This document shows, in pieces, positions 21,184-30,057 of a stretch of DNA of 64,000 nt. The stretch's first letter is position 1. Each line of letters opens with the position of its first letter. The DNA lies in contig NZ_CP162412.1 of NCBI RefSeq assembly GCF_040931995.1, forward strand, positions 2,108,001 through 2,172,000. The letters are read 5' to 3'. The stretch comes from Pelagovum sp. HNIBRBA483 (GTDB lineage Bacteria; Pseudomonadota; Alphaproteobacteria; Rhodobacterales; Rhodobacteraceae). Below the pieces are notes generated by a model. It worked only from the letters and a program-made list of their open reading frames with translations. It did no database searches and was not told the origin of the DNA. The position numbers and the translations under genes are program-made.

Positions 21184-22056
21184 ATGGCAAAAATCACCCA
21201 GCGCCCCGATGTCAAAGCGTTCTTCGATCCGGCGACGAATACGATCAGCTATGTGGTCAAAGACCCCGACTCCAACGCCTGTGCGGTCATCGATTCCGTT
21301 ATGGACATCGACTACGCAGCCGGTCGCATCACCTATGAAAACGCCGACGAGATCATCAAATACATTGAAGATAATGGCCTGAAGCTCGAGTGGCAGATCG
21401 AAACTCACGTCCACGCCGACCACCTCTCCGCTGCGCCGTACATTCAGGAAAAACTGGGTGGCAAGATCGGCGTTGGTGAGAACATCACTGTTGTGCAGGA
21501 CGTTTTTGGCAAGGTGTTCAACGAAGGCACCGAGTTCCAGCGCGACGGATCGCAGTTCGACCGGCTCTTCAAGGAAGGCGACACTTACGAGATCGGCAAT
21601 CTGAAGGCCTATGCCATCCACACCCCGGGCCACACGCCGGCTTGTATGACGCATGTGATCGGTGATGCAGCCTTTGTCGGTGACACACTATTCATGCCCG
21701 ATGGCGGCTCCGCGCGCGCCGACTTCCCCGGTGGCGATGCGGGCATTCTCTTTGATAGCATCCAGCGCGTTCTGGCTCTGCCGGATGAAACGCGGCTTTT
21801 CATGTGCCATGACTACGGCCCGAACGGGCGCGACATCCAGTGGGAGACCACCGTGGCCGACGAAAAGGAACACAACATCCATGTGGGCGCCGGAAAGACA
21901 AAGGAAGAGTTTGTCAAATTCCGCACCGAGCGCGATGCGCAGCTCGCCATGCCGAAGTTGATCATTCCGTCTTTGCAGGTCAATATGCGTGCAGGTGAGA
22001 TCCCGACCGATAAAGACGGACGCCCGATGCTGAAAGTGCCGGTGAACGGACTTTGA
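21184..22056 (+). CDS. MBL-fold persulfide (sulfur) dioxygenase-like protein
   Basis: 290 residues from the ATG at 21184, chosen because GGAGAAAG lies just before it; the ATG at 21172 lies upstream of that site. The metal motif THVHADH (His75, His77, Asp79, His80) followed by TPGHTPAC and FVGDTLF fits the ETHE1/Blh type of metallo-beta-lactamase fold, which oxidises glutathione persulfide to sulfite. A DUF442 protein and a SulP transporter follow directly, a sulfide-detoxification grouping. In Blh of other proteobacteria the DUF442 and MBL domains are one polypeptide; here they are separate. Confidence 0.88.
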   Translation: MAKITQRPDVKAFFDPATNTISYVVKDPDSNACAVIDSVMDIDYAAGRITYENADEIIKYIEDNGLKLEWQIETHVHADHLSAAPYIQEKLGGKIGVGENITVVQDVFGKVFNEGTEFQRDGSQFDRLFKEGDTYEIGNLKAYAIHTPGHTPACMTHVIGDAAFVGDTLFMPDGGSARADFPGGDAGILFDSIQRVLALPDETRLFMCHDYGPNGRDIQWETTVADEKEHNIHVGAGKTKEEFVKFRTERDAQLAMPKLIIPSLQVNMRAGEIPTDKDGRPMLKVPVNGL

Positions 22057-22080
22057 TCGCGGTCCAAGGAGACATATGAA

Positions 22081-22416
22081 ATGACCCTTACCCAACTCAG
22101 TGATCAAGTTTCGGTTTGCGGGCAGATTTCGGTTGCCGATGTGGCCGACATCGCGGCGCAAGGCTTCGGCACAGTGATCTGCAACCGCCCTGACGGTGAA
22201 GGCCCCGACCAAACGCCGTGGGCAGAGATCGAAGCGGCGTGCAAAGCGCAAGGCATGGTGGCGCATTACATTCCGATGTCACCGATGGGCCTTGCCGGCA
22301 CCGAAGTGCCCGCTTTTGCTGAAGCGCTGAAAAGCGCGGAAGGCAAGGTCTTGGCCTATTGCCGCACCGGAAACCGCAGTTCGATTCTTTGGCAACAGGC
22401 GGTCAACACCGCCTAA
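22081..22416 (+). CDS. DUF442 / TIGR01244-type sulfur transferase
   Basis: 111 residues. The protein-tyrosine-phosphatase-like fold ends in the active-site loop YCRTGNRS with Cys94; opening residues LTQLSDQVSVCGQIS are typical of the TIGR01244 family. It is expected to handle sulfane sulfur for the adjacent MBL dioxygenase, as the N-terminal domain of Blh does in fused homologues. The gap to the MBL gene is 24 bases with AAGGAGACA as ribosome site. Confidence 0.85.
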   Translation: MTLTQLSDQVSVCGQISVADVADIAAQGFGTVICNRPDGEGPDQTPWAEIEAACKAQGMVAHYIPMSPMGLAGTEVPAFAEALKSAEGKVLAYCRTGNRSSILWQQAVNTA

Positions 22417-22506
22417 GCCTGCCTCCCCCACTCTCGCCAGACAATCGGCTGGAAGCGTGCTTTCAGCCGACGCTCTCCCTTTTTCTCTCACCACCGGACG
22501 AACACA

Positions 22507-24264
22507 ATGTTCAAGTCTTCCCTTGCCCGTTATCTGCCGATCCTTGATTGGGGCCGCAGCTACAATCGCGATGCCTTTTCCAACGATATGATTGCGGCGG
22601 TGATCGTGACGATCATGCTGGTGCCGCAGTCGTTGGCTTATGCGCTGTTGGCGGGATTGCCACCGGAAGCAGGGATTTATGCCTCGATCGTGCCAATCGT
22701 GCTTTACGCGATATTCGGTACCAGCCGAGCGCTGGCAGTAGGGCCTGTTGCGGTGGTTTCCTTGATGACCGCCGCCGCAATTGGCAACGTCGCTGAAAGC
22801 GGCACAATGGGCTATGCGATGGCGGCGCTGACGCTTGCGGCCTTATCTGGTGCGATTTTGCTGGTCATGGGCGTATTGCGGCTTGGGTTTCTTGCAAACT
22901 TTCTGTCGCATCCTGTCATCGCGGGTTTCATCACCGCCTCGGGTATCCTGATCGCGGCGAGCCAGTTGGGGCATATTCTGGGGATCAAAACCCACGGTCA
23001 CACGCTACCGGAACTTCTGATGAGCCTTCTGCATGGGCTGGGTGAAATGAACCTCTATACGCTGGTCATTGGCGCGGGCGCGACGGGCTTCCTCTTTTGG
23101 GTGCGCAAAGGGCTGAAGCCGCTTTTGCGGGGGCTTGGCGTCTCCCCCAAATTGGCGGATGTGGCGACAAAAGCCGGACCGGTCGCAGCTGTGGTGGCAA
23201 CCACTGTGGCTGTCTGGGGGTTTGGCCTTGCGGAGCGGGGTGTGAAGATCGTGGGCGACGTGCCGCAAAGCCTGCCGCCGCTGACGATGCCGGATTTCTC
23301 CCCCGATCTGATTTCGGCGCTCTTTGTGCCTGCGCTGCTGATTTCGATCATCGGGTTTGTGGAATCCATTTCCGTTGCGCAAACTCTGGCCGCCAAGAAG
23401 CGCCAGCGGATCACGCCGGATCAGGAATTGATCGGTTTGGGTGCGGCGAATATCGGTGCCGCGTTTACCGGCGGATTTCCGGTAACGGGTGGTTTCTCCC
23501 GTTCTGTGGTCAATTTCGACGCCGGTGCCGAAACCCCTGCGGCGGGTGCTTTTACGGCCGTTGGGTTGGCAATCGCCGCCGTTGCGCTGACGCCGCTGGT
23601 CTACTTCCTGCCGAAAGCCACGCTTGCGGCAACGATCATCGTGGCGGTGCTGAGCCTTGTCGATCTGGGCATTCTGAAGCGGGCTTGGGGCTATTCGAAG
23701 AAAGACTTCATGGCCGTTGCAACGACCATCGCTTTGACGCTTGGCTTTGGTGTCGAGATCGGCGTTTCGGCAGGGGTGATCCTGTCGATCCTGCTCTACC
23801 TTTACAAAACTTCGCGCCCGCATATCGCGGAGGTGGGGCTTGTTGAAGGGACGCAGCACTTCCGCAACATCAAGCGCCATGCTGTCCGCACGGAAGCCAG
23901 TCTGCTGACCATCCGCATCGACGAGAGCCTTTATTTCGCCAATGCGCGCTATCTTGAAGATCACCTCTACAATCGCGTCTTGCAGGATTGCCCTGTGCGC
24001 AATGTGGTGCTGATGTTCTCAGCGGTGAACGAGGTGGATATGTCTGCGCTCGAAAGCCTTGAGGCGATCAACACGCGGCTGGGCGAGATCGGGATCAAGC
24101 TGCACCTCTCAGAGGTGAAAGGCCCTGTAATGGACCGGCTGAAGCGCTCGCATTTCCTTGACGAACTAACGGGCGAAGTGTTCCTCTCGCAATATGATGC
24201 GATGGCTGCGCTAACCGAAATCCTGCCAGATAGTGGCAAGCGCCCGTCGCTCACGGCTGCGTGA
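22507..24264 (+). CDS. SulP family anion (sulfate) transporter with STAS domain
   Basis: 585 residues. The N-terminal SulP signature (VPQSLAYALLAGLPPEAGIYAS cut to its core PQSLAYALLAG) and about 10-12 hydrophobic segments are followed by a C-terminal STAS domain from about residue 445 (LLTIRIDESLYFANARYLED, VVLMFSAVNEVDMSALE). The family moves sulfate, bicarbonate or other anions. Position after the persulfide dioxygenase genes suggests export of sulfate or sulfite, or uptake of sulfate; direction is an inference. 90-base gap to the DUF442 gene. Confidence 0.92.
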   Translation: MFKSSLARYLPILDWGRSYNRDAFSNDMIAAVIVTIMLVPQSLAYALLAGLPPEAGIYASIVPIVLYAIFGTSRALAVGPVAVVSLMTAAAIGNVAESGTMGYAMAALTLAALSGAILLVMGVLRLGFLANFLSHPVIAGFITASGILIAASQLGHILGIKTHGHTLPELLMSLLHGLGEMNLYTLVIGAGATGFLFWVRKGLKPLLRGLGVSPKLADVATKAGPVAAVVATTVAVWGFGLAERGVKIVGDVPQSLPPLTMPDFSPDLISALFVPALLISIIGFVESISVAQTLAAKKRQRITPDQELIGLGAANIGAAFTGGFPVTGGFSRSVVNFDAGAETPAAGAFTAVGLAIAAVALTPLVYFLPKATLAATIIVAVLSLVDLGILKRAWGYSKKDFMAVATTIALTLGFGVEIGVSAGVILSILLYLYKTSRPHIAEVGLVEGTQHFRNIKRHAVRTEASLLTIRIDESLYFANARYLEDHLYNRVLQDCPVRNVVLMFSAVNEVDMSALESLEAINTRLGEIGIKLHLSEVKGPVMDRLKRSHFLDELTGEVFLSQYDAMAALTEILPDSGKRPSLTAA

Positions 24265-24267
24265 GGG

Positions 24268-24281
24268 TTGATCAAGATCAA
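24268..24281 (+). promoter_or_regulatory. FnrL/Fnr box
   Basis: TTGATCAAGATCAA is a perfect match to the Fnr consensus TTGAT-N4-ATCAA. It lies 4 bases after the SulP stop and 53 bases before the SHOCT-protein start, a position fitting activation of that gene under low oxygen. Confidence 0.85.
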
Positions 24282-24334
24282 ATTAGGGTTCGGCTTTCGC
24301 GACTAACCTACCTGCATGGGAAAAGGAGATTGAC

Positions 24335-24634
24335 GTGAAACAGCTTTGGATACCAATTGCCGCCCTGTTGATGCCAAAGGTCGCGCTGGCTGACCCTGAC
24401 GGCACATATGGCACACATATGCACGGCTATGGAGGCTGGTTCATGGGGCCGTTCGTGTGGCTCCTCGTAATCGCCGCGATCCTGTGTTGTGCCTATGTCA
24501 TCTTCCGCCCGAGCATGGGACGGCCCGAGGAAAAGGGGCCGACGGCGCTCGACGAGTTGGACTTGCGGCTGGCGCGAGGGGAGATCGACCCCGAGGATTA
24601 TGAGGCGCGGCGGAAGCTCCTTTCAAAAAGCTGA
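24335..24634 (+). CDS. Small membrane protein with C-terminal SHOCT domain
   Basis: 99 residues. A signal-like N-terminus (KQLWIPIAALLMPKVALA), a short segment rich in Gly, Tyr and His (GTHMHGYGG), one membrane helix (about residues 36-58, PFVWLLVIAAILCCAYVIF), then a SHOCT domain (LDELDLRLARGEIDPEDYEARRKLL). AAAAGGAGA precedes the start. The exact function is unknown; the perfect Fnr box upstream points to induction at low oxygen. It converges on bhcD with a 16-base gap. Confidence 0.85.
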   Translation: MKQLWIPIAALLMPKVALADPDGTYGTHMHGYGGWFMGPFVWLLVIAAILCCAYVIFRPSMGRPEEKGPTALDELDLRLARGEIDPEDYEARRKLLSKS

Positions 24635-24650
24635 CCGCCACGCCGTTTTG

Positions 24651-25625
24651 CTAGAGCTGGGCTACAGCGGCCAAGCCGCGCGCGCGCGCAACCCGCGCGG
24701 CGACCTGCGCAACGGCGAGATCCTGCAAACCGACGCCGGTGCCGTCAAACAGGGTGATTTCCGCGTCTGTCTGACGGCCTGCGTTGGTGCCGTTGATGAC
24801 ATGGCCGATAGGCGTGATCTCCTCCGCTGAGATCATGCCTGCCTGAACCGCATGCTGTGCCTCACCCAGGGTGATGCTTTGGGCGACCTCGTCGGTAAAG
24901 ACGGTCGCGCGGGCGAGAAGTGCCGGATCGACCTCTTGCTTGCCGACCGTATCAGTCCCCATGCAGGCGATATGGGTGCCGGGCTTGATCCAATCCGCCA
25001 TCAAAAGCGGCTCGAAAGCGGAGGTGATGGTGATGATCACGTCAGCCTGTGCGCCCAACTCCTCACGCGTGACCGCCTCGAACGGCAGGCCAAGCTCTTC
25101 GGCCACGGCGCCAAGCTTGGGCAGCATGTCAGGATGCGGATTCCATGCGACGACCTTTTCAAAATCGCGCTGCTCGGCAGCCGCGCGCAGCTGGAAGGTG
25201 GATTGATGCCCTGCCCCGACCATGCCCAGAACGCGCGCGTCCTTGCGGGCCAGATGGTCGATGGAGACAGCAGAGGACGCCGCTGTGCGCACGGCGGTGA
25301 GGTAATTGCCGCCCACAAGCGCGGAAAGCTGGCCTGTGTCGGGGTCAAAGAGGAAAACCGTGGACTGGTGATTGGTCAGGCCCCTTGCCATATTCCCCGG
25401 CCAGTAGCCGCCGGATTTGACGCCCAGCGCCATGCCTGCGCGATCAAAGCCCGACTTGAAGCCATAGAGCGCATCTGCATGGCCCAGTGCCTCGCGCACT
25501 ACGGGGAAGTTCCATGCGTCCCCCTGCGACATGGCGGCGAAGACGTTCTCCACCGCTGCGAAAGCGTCAGAGCGGCTGACGACCTGCTGGCAGATGTCCT
25601 CTCCTACAATCAAGATCTCGGGCAT
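24651..25625 (-). CDS. bhcD: Iminosuccinate reductase (ornithine cyclodeaminase/mu-crystallin family)
   Basis: 324 residues from the ATG at 25625, which overlaps the bhcC TAA by one base. The Rossmann segment is VLGMVGAGHQSTFQLRA and the N-terminal lysine region SGFDRAGMALGVKSGGYWPGN is cut here to GVKSGGY, typical of the OCD/mu-crystallin family. In the beta-hydroxyaspartate cycle BhcD reduces iminosuccinate to L-aspartate with NADH. The gene order bhcA-B-C-D matches the cycle cluster known from Paracoccus and marine proteobacteria, which makes this assignment firm. Confidence 0.93.
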   Translation of the reverse strand: MPEILIVGEDICQQVVSRSDAFAAVENVFAAMSQGDAWNFPVVREALGHADALYGFKSGFDRAGMALGVKSGGYWPGNMARGLTNHQSTVFLFDPDTGQLSALVGGNYLTAVRTAASSAVSIDHLARKDARVLGMVGAGHQSTFQLRAAAEQRDFEKVVAWNPHPDMLPKLGAVAEELGLPFEAVTREELGAQADVIITITSAFEPLLMADWIKPGTHIACMGTDTVGKQEVDPALLARATVFTDEVAQSITLGEAQHAVQAGMISAEEITPIGHVINGTNAGRQTDAEITLFDGTGVGLQDLAVAQVAARVARARGLAAVAQL

Positions 25626-26788
25626 TAGTAGGCCTTTCCACGCGCGGAGACGGGCCAGAGCGTCTCGACCTTGTCGCCGCGCAGGCCGACATACCAATCA
25701 TGCACATTGCAGGTGGGGTCACAGTGACCGGGGACGAGCTTGAGCTTGTCGTTCACCTTCAGCACGCCGTTCAAGTCTTCGACGACGCCATGTTCATCGG
25801 AGCATTTGATGTATTTCACATCTGTACGCCCGTAGATGACCGGCAGGCCGCTATCGACGGATTGCGCTTTCAGCCCCGCATCGACGATGGCTTTCTCGGC
25901 CTTGGCGTGGCTCATGACGCTGGTGAGGATAAAGAGCGCGTTCTCCCACTCGCCATCGTCGATCCGGTTGCCCTTTTCATCGAGGATGCGCCCGTAATCC
26001 GCATCCATGAAGGCGTAGGAGCCGCATTGCAGCTCGTTATAAACGCCCGAAGTTCCTTCGAAATAGTAGGAGCCAGTGCCGCCGCCACCGACGATGTCAC
26101 ATTCCAGCCCGACAGCGGCGAGGCCGTTCACCGCGTCGCGGACCATCTCGACGGCAATCTCGATCTTGGCTTTGCGGTCGGCGTAGCTGTCGAGGTGCTG
26201 CATGGCGCCTTGATAGGCTTGGATGCCGGCGAACTTCAGCCCTTCGGCAGCGTCAATCGCCTGTGCAATCTCAACGACATCAGCGGTGCGCGTCACACCG
26301 CAGCGGCCTGCGCCGCAGTCGATCTCGACGAGGCATTCGATCTCGGTTCCGTGGCGCCGGGCAGCGGCGGAAAGATCGCCGACATTCGCCAGATCATCGA
26401 CACAGCAGATCGTGCGCGCGCCGAGCTTGGGCAGACGGGCAAGGCGGTCGATCTTGGCCGGATCGCGCACCTGATTGGAGACGAGCACATCCTTGATGCC
26501 GCCACGGGCAAAGACCTCGGCCTCGCTGACTTTCTGGCAGCAGACGCCGCAGGAACCGCCAAGCTCCTCCTGAAGCAGCGCCATATCGACGGACTTGTGC
26601 ATCTTGCCATGCACGCGATGACGGACGCCATGCGCTTTGGCCCAATCGCCCATCTTCATGATGTTGCGCTCCAGCGCATCGAGATCAAGCACGAGGCAAG
26701 GTGTTTGAATGTCAGCCGCATCCATGCCCGGCAGGGCGGGAACATCGTAGCCGACTTCAAGATCGGAAAAATCAGTGGTATCTTTCAT
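25625..26788 (-). CDS. bhcC: beta-hydroxyaspartate aldolase (D-threonine aldolase-type fold)
   Basis: 387 residues from the ATG at 26788, selected for the GGAGGA 6 bases upstream; an upstream in-frame start at 26815 would overlap bhcB. The N-terminal PLP barrel has HGKMHKS (PLP Lys about residue 62) and the C-terminus carries the metal site in PGHCDPTCNVHDW. BhcC condenses glycine and glyoxylate to (2R,3S)-beta-hydroxyaspartate. It lies 11 bases after bhcB in the same operon. Confidence 0.93.
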   Translation of the reverse strand: MKDTTDFSDLEVGYDVPALPGMDAADIQTPCLVLDLDALERNIMKMGDWAKAHGVRHRVHGKMHKSVDMALLQEELGGSCGVCCQKVSEAEVFARGGIKDVLVSNQVRDPAKIDRLARLPKLGARTICCVDDLANVGDLSAAARRHGTEIECLVEIDCGAGRCGVTRTADVVEIAQAIDAAEGLKFAGIQAYQGAMQHLDSYADRKAKIEIAVEMVRDAVNGLAAVGLECDIVGGGGTGSYYFEGTSGVYNELQCGSYAFMDADYGRILDEKGNRIDDGEWENALFILTSVMSHAKAEKAIVDAGLKAQSVDSGLPVIYGRTDVKYIKCSDEHGVVEDLNGVLKVNDKLKLVPGHCDPTCNVHDWYVGLRGDKVETLWPVSARGKAY

Positions 26789-26799
26789 GGGTCTTCCTC

Positions 26800-27774
26800 C
26801 TAGCCTTTGATCCAAGGCAGTTTGTCCAGATCGACGTTGCCGCCGGTGATGACCACGCCAACGCGCTTGCCGCGATAGGCGTCAGGGTTTTTGAGAATAA
26901 CGGCGAGCGGGACCGCGCAGCTGGGCTCCATAACGATCCGCAGGTATTTCCAAGTGATCTTCATGGCGTCGATGATCTCCTGCTCGCTGGCCGTCTGAAT
27001 GTCGGTCACATAGCGGGAGACGAAGTGCCATGTGTTTTCCTTGAGCGGCACTTTCAGCCCGTCGGCGATGGTTTCGGGGGCGTCATCGGCGATGATATGG
27101 CCCGCTTTGAACGAGCGGAAGGCGTCATCGGCCTGTTCCGGCTCAGCGGCGTAAATTGCCGTATCAGGCGCGAGGTTTGAAAGCGTCAGGCAGGTACCGG
27201 AGATCATACCGCCACCGCCAATGGGAGCGACAACGGCATCAAGGCCGCCGGTTTGTTCCAGAAGCTCTGCCGAACAGGTGGCCTGCCCCGCGATCACGCG
27301 CGGGTCGTTATAGGGGTGAACGAACTCACCGCCTGTGCGCGCCTGCACTTCGGCAAAGACGGCCTCGCGCGATGTGGTGGAGGGCTCGCATTCGGTTATC
27401 GTGCCACCGAAGCGGCGCACGGCGTCCTTCTTGGCTTGTGGCGCGGTGCGGGGCATGACCACATTACAGGGAATACCCCGCCGACCGGCGGCATAGCTGA
27501 GCGAGAGCGCGTGGTTGCCGGAGGAATGGGTGCAGACCCCCTTTGCGGCGGCGGCATCGCTGAGGCCAAAGACCGCGTTACACGCGCCGCGCACCTTGAA
27601 GGCGCCTGCTTCCTGAAAGTTCTCACATTTGAAGAACAACTGCGCGCCGGTGAGGTCGTCAAGGTATTGCGACCGTAGAACCGGCGTGCGGTTGATATAC
27701 GGTTCGATACGCTCGTGCGCGGCGCGCATATCGTCGATGGTCAGCGTCTCGGCTGGGGTGTTGATGTCGAGCAT
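26800..27774 (-). CDS. bhcB: beta-hydroxyaspartate dehydratase (threonine dehydratase-like)
   Basis: 324 residues. Fold-type II PLP enzyme with FQEAGAFKVRGA (PLP Lys60), SSGNHALSLSYAA and the glycine-rich phosphate loop VAPIGGGGMISG. It resembles threonine ammonia-lyase and serine racemase, but operon position between bhcA and bhcC assigns it to dehydration of beta-hydroxyaspartate to iminosuccinate. GAGGAC precedes the ATG; 9-base gap from bhcA. Confidence 0.92.
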   Translation of the reverse strand: MLDINTPAETLTIDDMRAAHERIEPYINRTPVLRSQYLDDLTGAQLFFKCENFQEAGAFKVRGACNAVFGLSDAAAAKGVCTHSSGNHALSLSYAAGRRGIPCNVVMPRTAPQAKKDAVRRFGGTITECEPSTTSREAVFAEVQARTGGEFVHPYNDPRVIAGQATCSAELLEQTGGLDAVVAPIGGGGMISGTCLTLSNLAPDTAIYAAEPEQADDAFRSFKAGHIIADDAPETIADGLKVPLKENTWHFVSRYVTDIQTASEQEIIDAMKITWKYLRIVMEPSCAVPLAVILKNPDAYRGKRVGVVITGGNVDLDKLPWIKG

Positions 27775-27783
27775 GTTGTGTCC

Positions 27784-28974
27784 TCAAGCAGCGGATTGGG
27801 CTGGCAGCGTGTGCGCCGTGCGGAAATGTTCCTGTGAGGCGGCGACGCCGGTACCAAGGCGGATCGGATAGCCCAGATCGGCCATCGCCATTTCGATTGT
27901 TGCCAGACCGGAAAGCACCATCGGCTCGGTCAGGCTGCCAAGATGGCCGATGCGGAAGGCTTTGCCGTTCATCTCGCCCAAGCCGATGCCGAAGGACACC
28001 CCGTAGCGGTGGAAGGCGTGATCGGTGAGCGCGTTACTGTCTAATCCATCGGGAACATAGATCGCGCTGACCGTATCGGAATAGAGATCGGGCATTTCAG
28101 CCACGAGGCGCAAGCCCCATGCGCGCACCGCTTGGCGGACGCCTTCGGCCAGATGGGTGTGGCGGGCGTAGACGTTTTCCAAGCCTTCCTCTTCGAGCAT
28201 CGCGAGGCTTTCGCGCAGGCCGTAGATCAGCTGCAAGGGCGGCGTATAGGGGAAGCCGCCGGTGGCGTTTGCCTTCATCATGTCGCGGAAATCGAAAAAT
28301 GTGCGGTGTAATTTCGCGCTTTCCATCGCGGCGAGCGCCTTGGGGCTGACCGCGAGAATGGCCATGCCGGTGGCAAGCATGAAGCCCTTTTGACTGCCGG
28401 AGACACAGATATCGACGCCCCATGCATCCATCTCGAAAGGCATGGAGGCCAGCGACGACACCGCATCGACGAGCAGAAGCGCAGGGTGGCCTGCGGCATC
28501 CATCGCGGCGCGGACGGCGGCGATGTCGGATTTCACGCCGGTGGCGGTTTCGTTATGGGTGACGAGGACGGCCTTGATCGCTTGTGCTTTGTCAGCGGTC
28601 AGGCGCTCCTCGAAACGCGCGGCGGGCGCGCCCTGCCCCCACGGAGTTTCGATCACTTCGACATCCAGCCCGTGACGCTGGCAGAGATCGATCCAACGGT
28701 GCGAGAACATACCATACCGCGCGATGAGCACCTTATCGCCGGGAGAGAGCGTGTTGCTGATTGCCGCTTCCCATCCGCCCGTTCCGCTGGCCGGAAAGGT
28801 GATGACGGTGCCGTCGGTGGTTCCGAAGACGGCCTTCGATTTCTCCAGAACCGGCGCGAAAGTTTCAACGAAATCCGGTGCGCGGTGATCTTGGGTCTGG
28901 ACCATCATCGCGCGGCGCAGACGATCGGGGATGTTGGTCGGGCCGGGAATGAATACAGGGTTCTGATCGGACAT
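27784..28974 (-). CDS. bhcA: Aspartate-glyoxylate aminotransferase (class V)
   Basis: 396 residues from the ATG at 28974 with AAAGGAGGA upstream. Class V aminotransferase of the serine-glyoxylate type: FIPGPTNIPDRLRRAM at the N-terminus, SGTGGWEA near 63-70, and SGSQKGF with PLP Lys196. BhcA makes glycine from glyoxylate using aspartate as amino donor, closing the cycle. It is the first gene of bhcABCD and is transcribed divergently from bhcR across an AT-rich gap. Confidence 0.93.
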   Translation of the reverse strand: MSDQNPVFIPGPTNIPDRLRRAMMVQTQDHRAPDFVETFAPVLEKSKAVFGTTDGTVITFPASGTGGWEAAISNTLSPGDKVLIARYGMFSHRWIDLCQRHGLDVEVIETPWGQGAPAARFEERLTADKAQAIKAVLVTHNETATGVKSDIAAVRAAMDAAGHPALLLVDAVSSLASMPFEMDAWGVDICVSGSQKGFMLATGMAILAVSPKALAAMESAKLHRTFFDFRDMMKANATGGFPYTPPLQLIYGLRESLAMLEEEGLENVYARHTHLAEGVRQAVRAWGLRLVAEMPDLYSDTVSAIYVPDGLDSNALTDHAFHRYGVSFGIGLGEMNGKAFRIGHLGSLTEPMVLSGLATIEMAMADLGYPIRLGTGVAASQEHFRTAHTLPAQSAA

Positions 28975-29152
28975 GGTGTGGTCCTCCTTTGCCCTGATCA
29001 TCCGCGAGTCCGAGGTATTTCGCAATTTTTTCAAAATTATTTTTCAAAAATGAGATTTTCTTTACAAACATCTGTTTTATATTATATTTTTTATTTTCAA
29101 GGTGAACGGTATACATTGGTATGAAATATTTTTTCATTTTGCAGGTGCAGAA
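28975..29152. promoter_or_regulatory. AT-rich bhcA/bhcR divergent promoter region with repeats
   Basis: A 178-base gap far richer in A+T than its flanks. It contains the direct repeat TTTTTCAAAA at 29027-29036 and 29040-29049 and the perfect inverted repeat ATGAAA-TATTT-TTTCAT at 29121-29137, which ends 15 bases before the bhcR start. These are candidate BhcR (IclR) sites; BhcR is known to control this operon in response to glyoxylate. Exact operator is not proved here. Confidence 0.55.
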
Positions 29153-29977
29153 ATGACGACCCAAGCGCGGCGCGGGCGCGGACGCCCGAAATCCAGTTTC
29201 AAAGAAACAACTGCCCCAACGATGCAGGTTCTGGATCGGGCGTTGACGGTGCTTGACGCACTGGCAAACGGGGGCGCGACGACGCTGACGGTACTCTCTG
29301 AGGAGTGTGACATCCCCACGGCAACAACGCACCGGATTTTGAGCACCTTGCAACAACGTGGCTATGCGGCGTTCGACGACATAACGCAGGAATGGGCCAT
29401 CGGTATTGCTGCCTATCGGACGGGAACCGCCTATCTGAACCGGACAACGCTTTTGGATGTTTCGCGCCCCGTGATGCGGCGGTTGATGGAGGAAACGGGC
29501 GAAACCGCGAACCTTGCCGTGCGGGATGGCATGACGGTGGTGTTCATCGGGCAGGTAGAAGCAACCCATCCGATCCGCGCTTTTTTCAACCCGGGCACAC
29601 GCACCGCGATGCATGCATCCGGCACCGGCAAGGCCATTCTGGCGGCCCTGCCACCAACAACCATAGACGCATTGCTGGCACAGACCACACTTGAGCCGTT
29701 TACCGAACGGACCCTCGCGACCCCTGCTGCGCTCGCCAATGACCTCGCCCGCACGAGGGAGCGTGGATGGTCATTTGACCGCGAAGAGCGCCATGCGGGT
29801 ATGTCCTGCATCGGCGCAGCGATTCAAAACGCGGCGGGCGAAGTGATTGCGGGTGTGTCGATCTCGGGGCCATCAAGCCGCTTTACCGATGACCGGATCA
29901 CTCTGTTTGGGGCAATCGTGCAGCAAGCGGCGGCAGAAATCACCGAAGCGCTCGGCGGCAAGGGCAATGAAGCCTAA
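29153..29977 (+). CDS. bhcR: IclR family regulator of the beta-hydroxyaspartate cycle
   Basis: 274 residues from the ATG at 29153 (weak AGGTG upstream); an upstream in-frame ATG at 29102 would add a poorly coded extension. The N-terminal winged helix (VLDRALTVLDALANGG, CDIPTATTHRILSTL) follows a basic tail (RRGRGRPKS), and the IclR effector domain has VEATHPIRAFFNPGTRT and HASGTGKAILAALP. Divergent from bhcABCD, as in known clusters where BhcR senses glyoxylate. Confidence 0.92.
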   Translation: MTTQARRGRGRPKSSFKETTAPTMQVLDRALTVLDALANGGATTLTVLSEECDIPTATTHRILSTLQQRGYAAFDDITQEWAIGIAAYRTGTAYLNRTTLLDVSRPVMRRLMEETGETANLAVRDGMTVVFIGQVEATHPIRAFFNPGTRTAMHASGTGKAILAALPPTTIDALLAQTTLEPFTERTLATPAALANDLARTRERGWSFDREERHAGMSCIGAAIQNAAGEVIAGVSISGPSSRFTDDRITLFGAIVQQAAAEITEALGGKGNEA

Positions 29978-30057
29978 CAAACGCAGCGCCTAAACTATTG
30001 CCATTGGGTGGAAATTCCGACTTTTATAAGGTTCGGGGCAGCGCTGGAGGGGCGATC

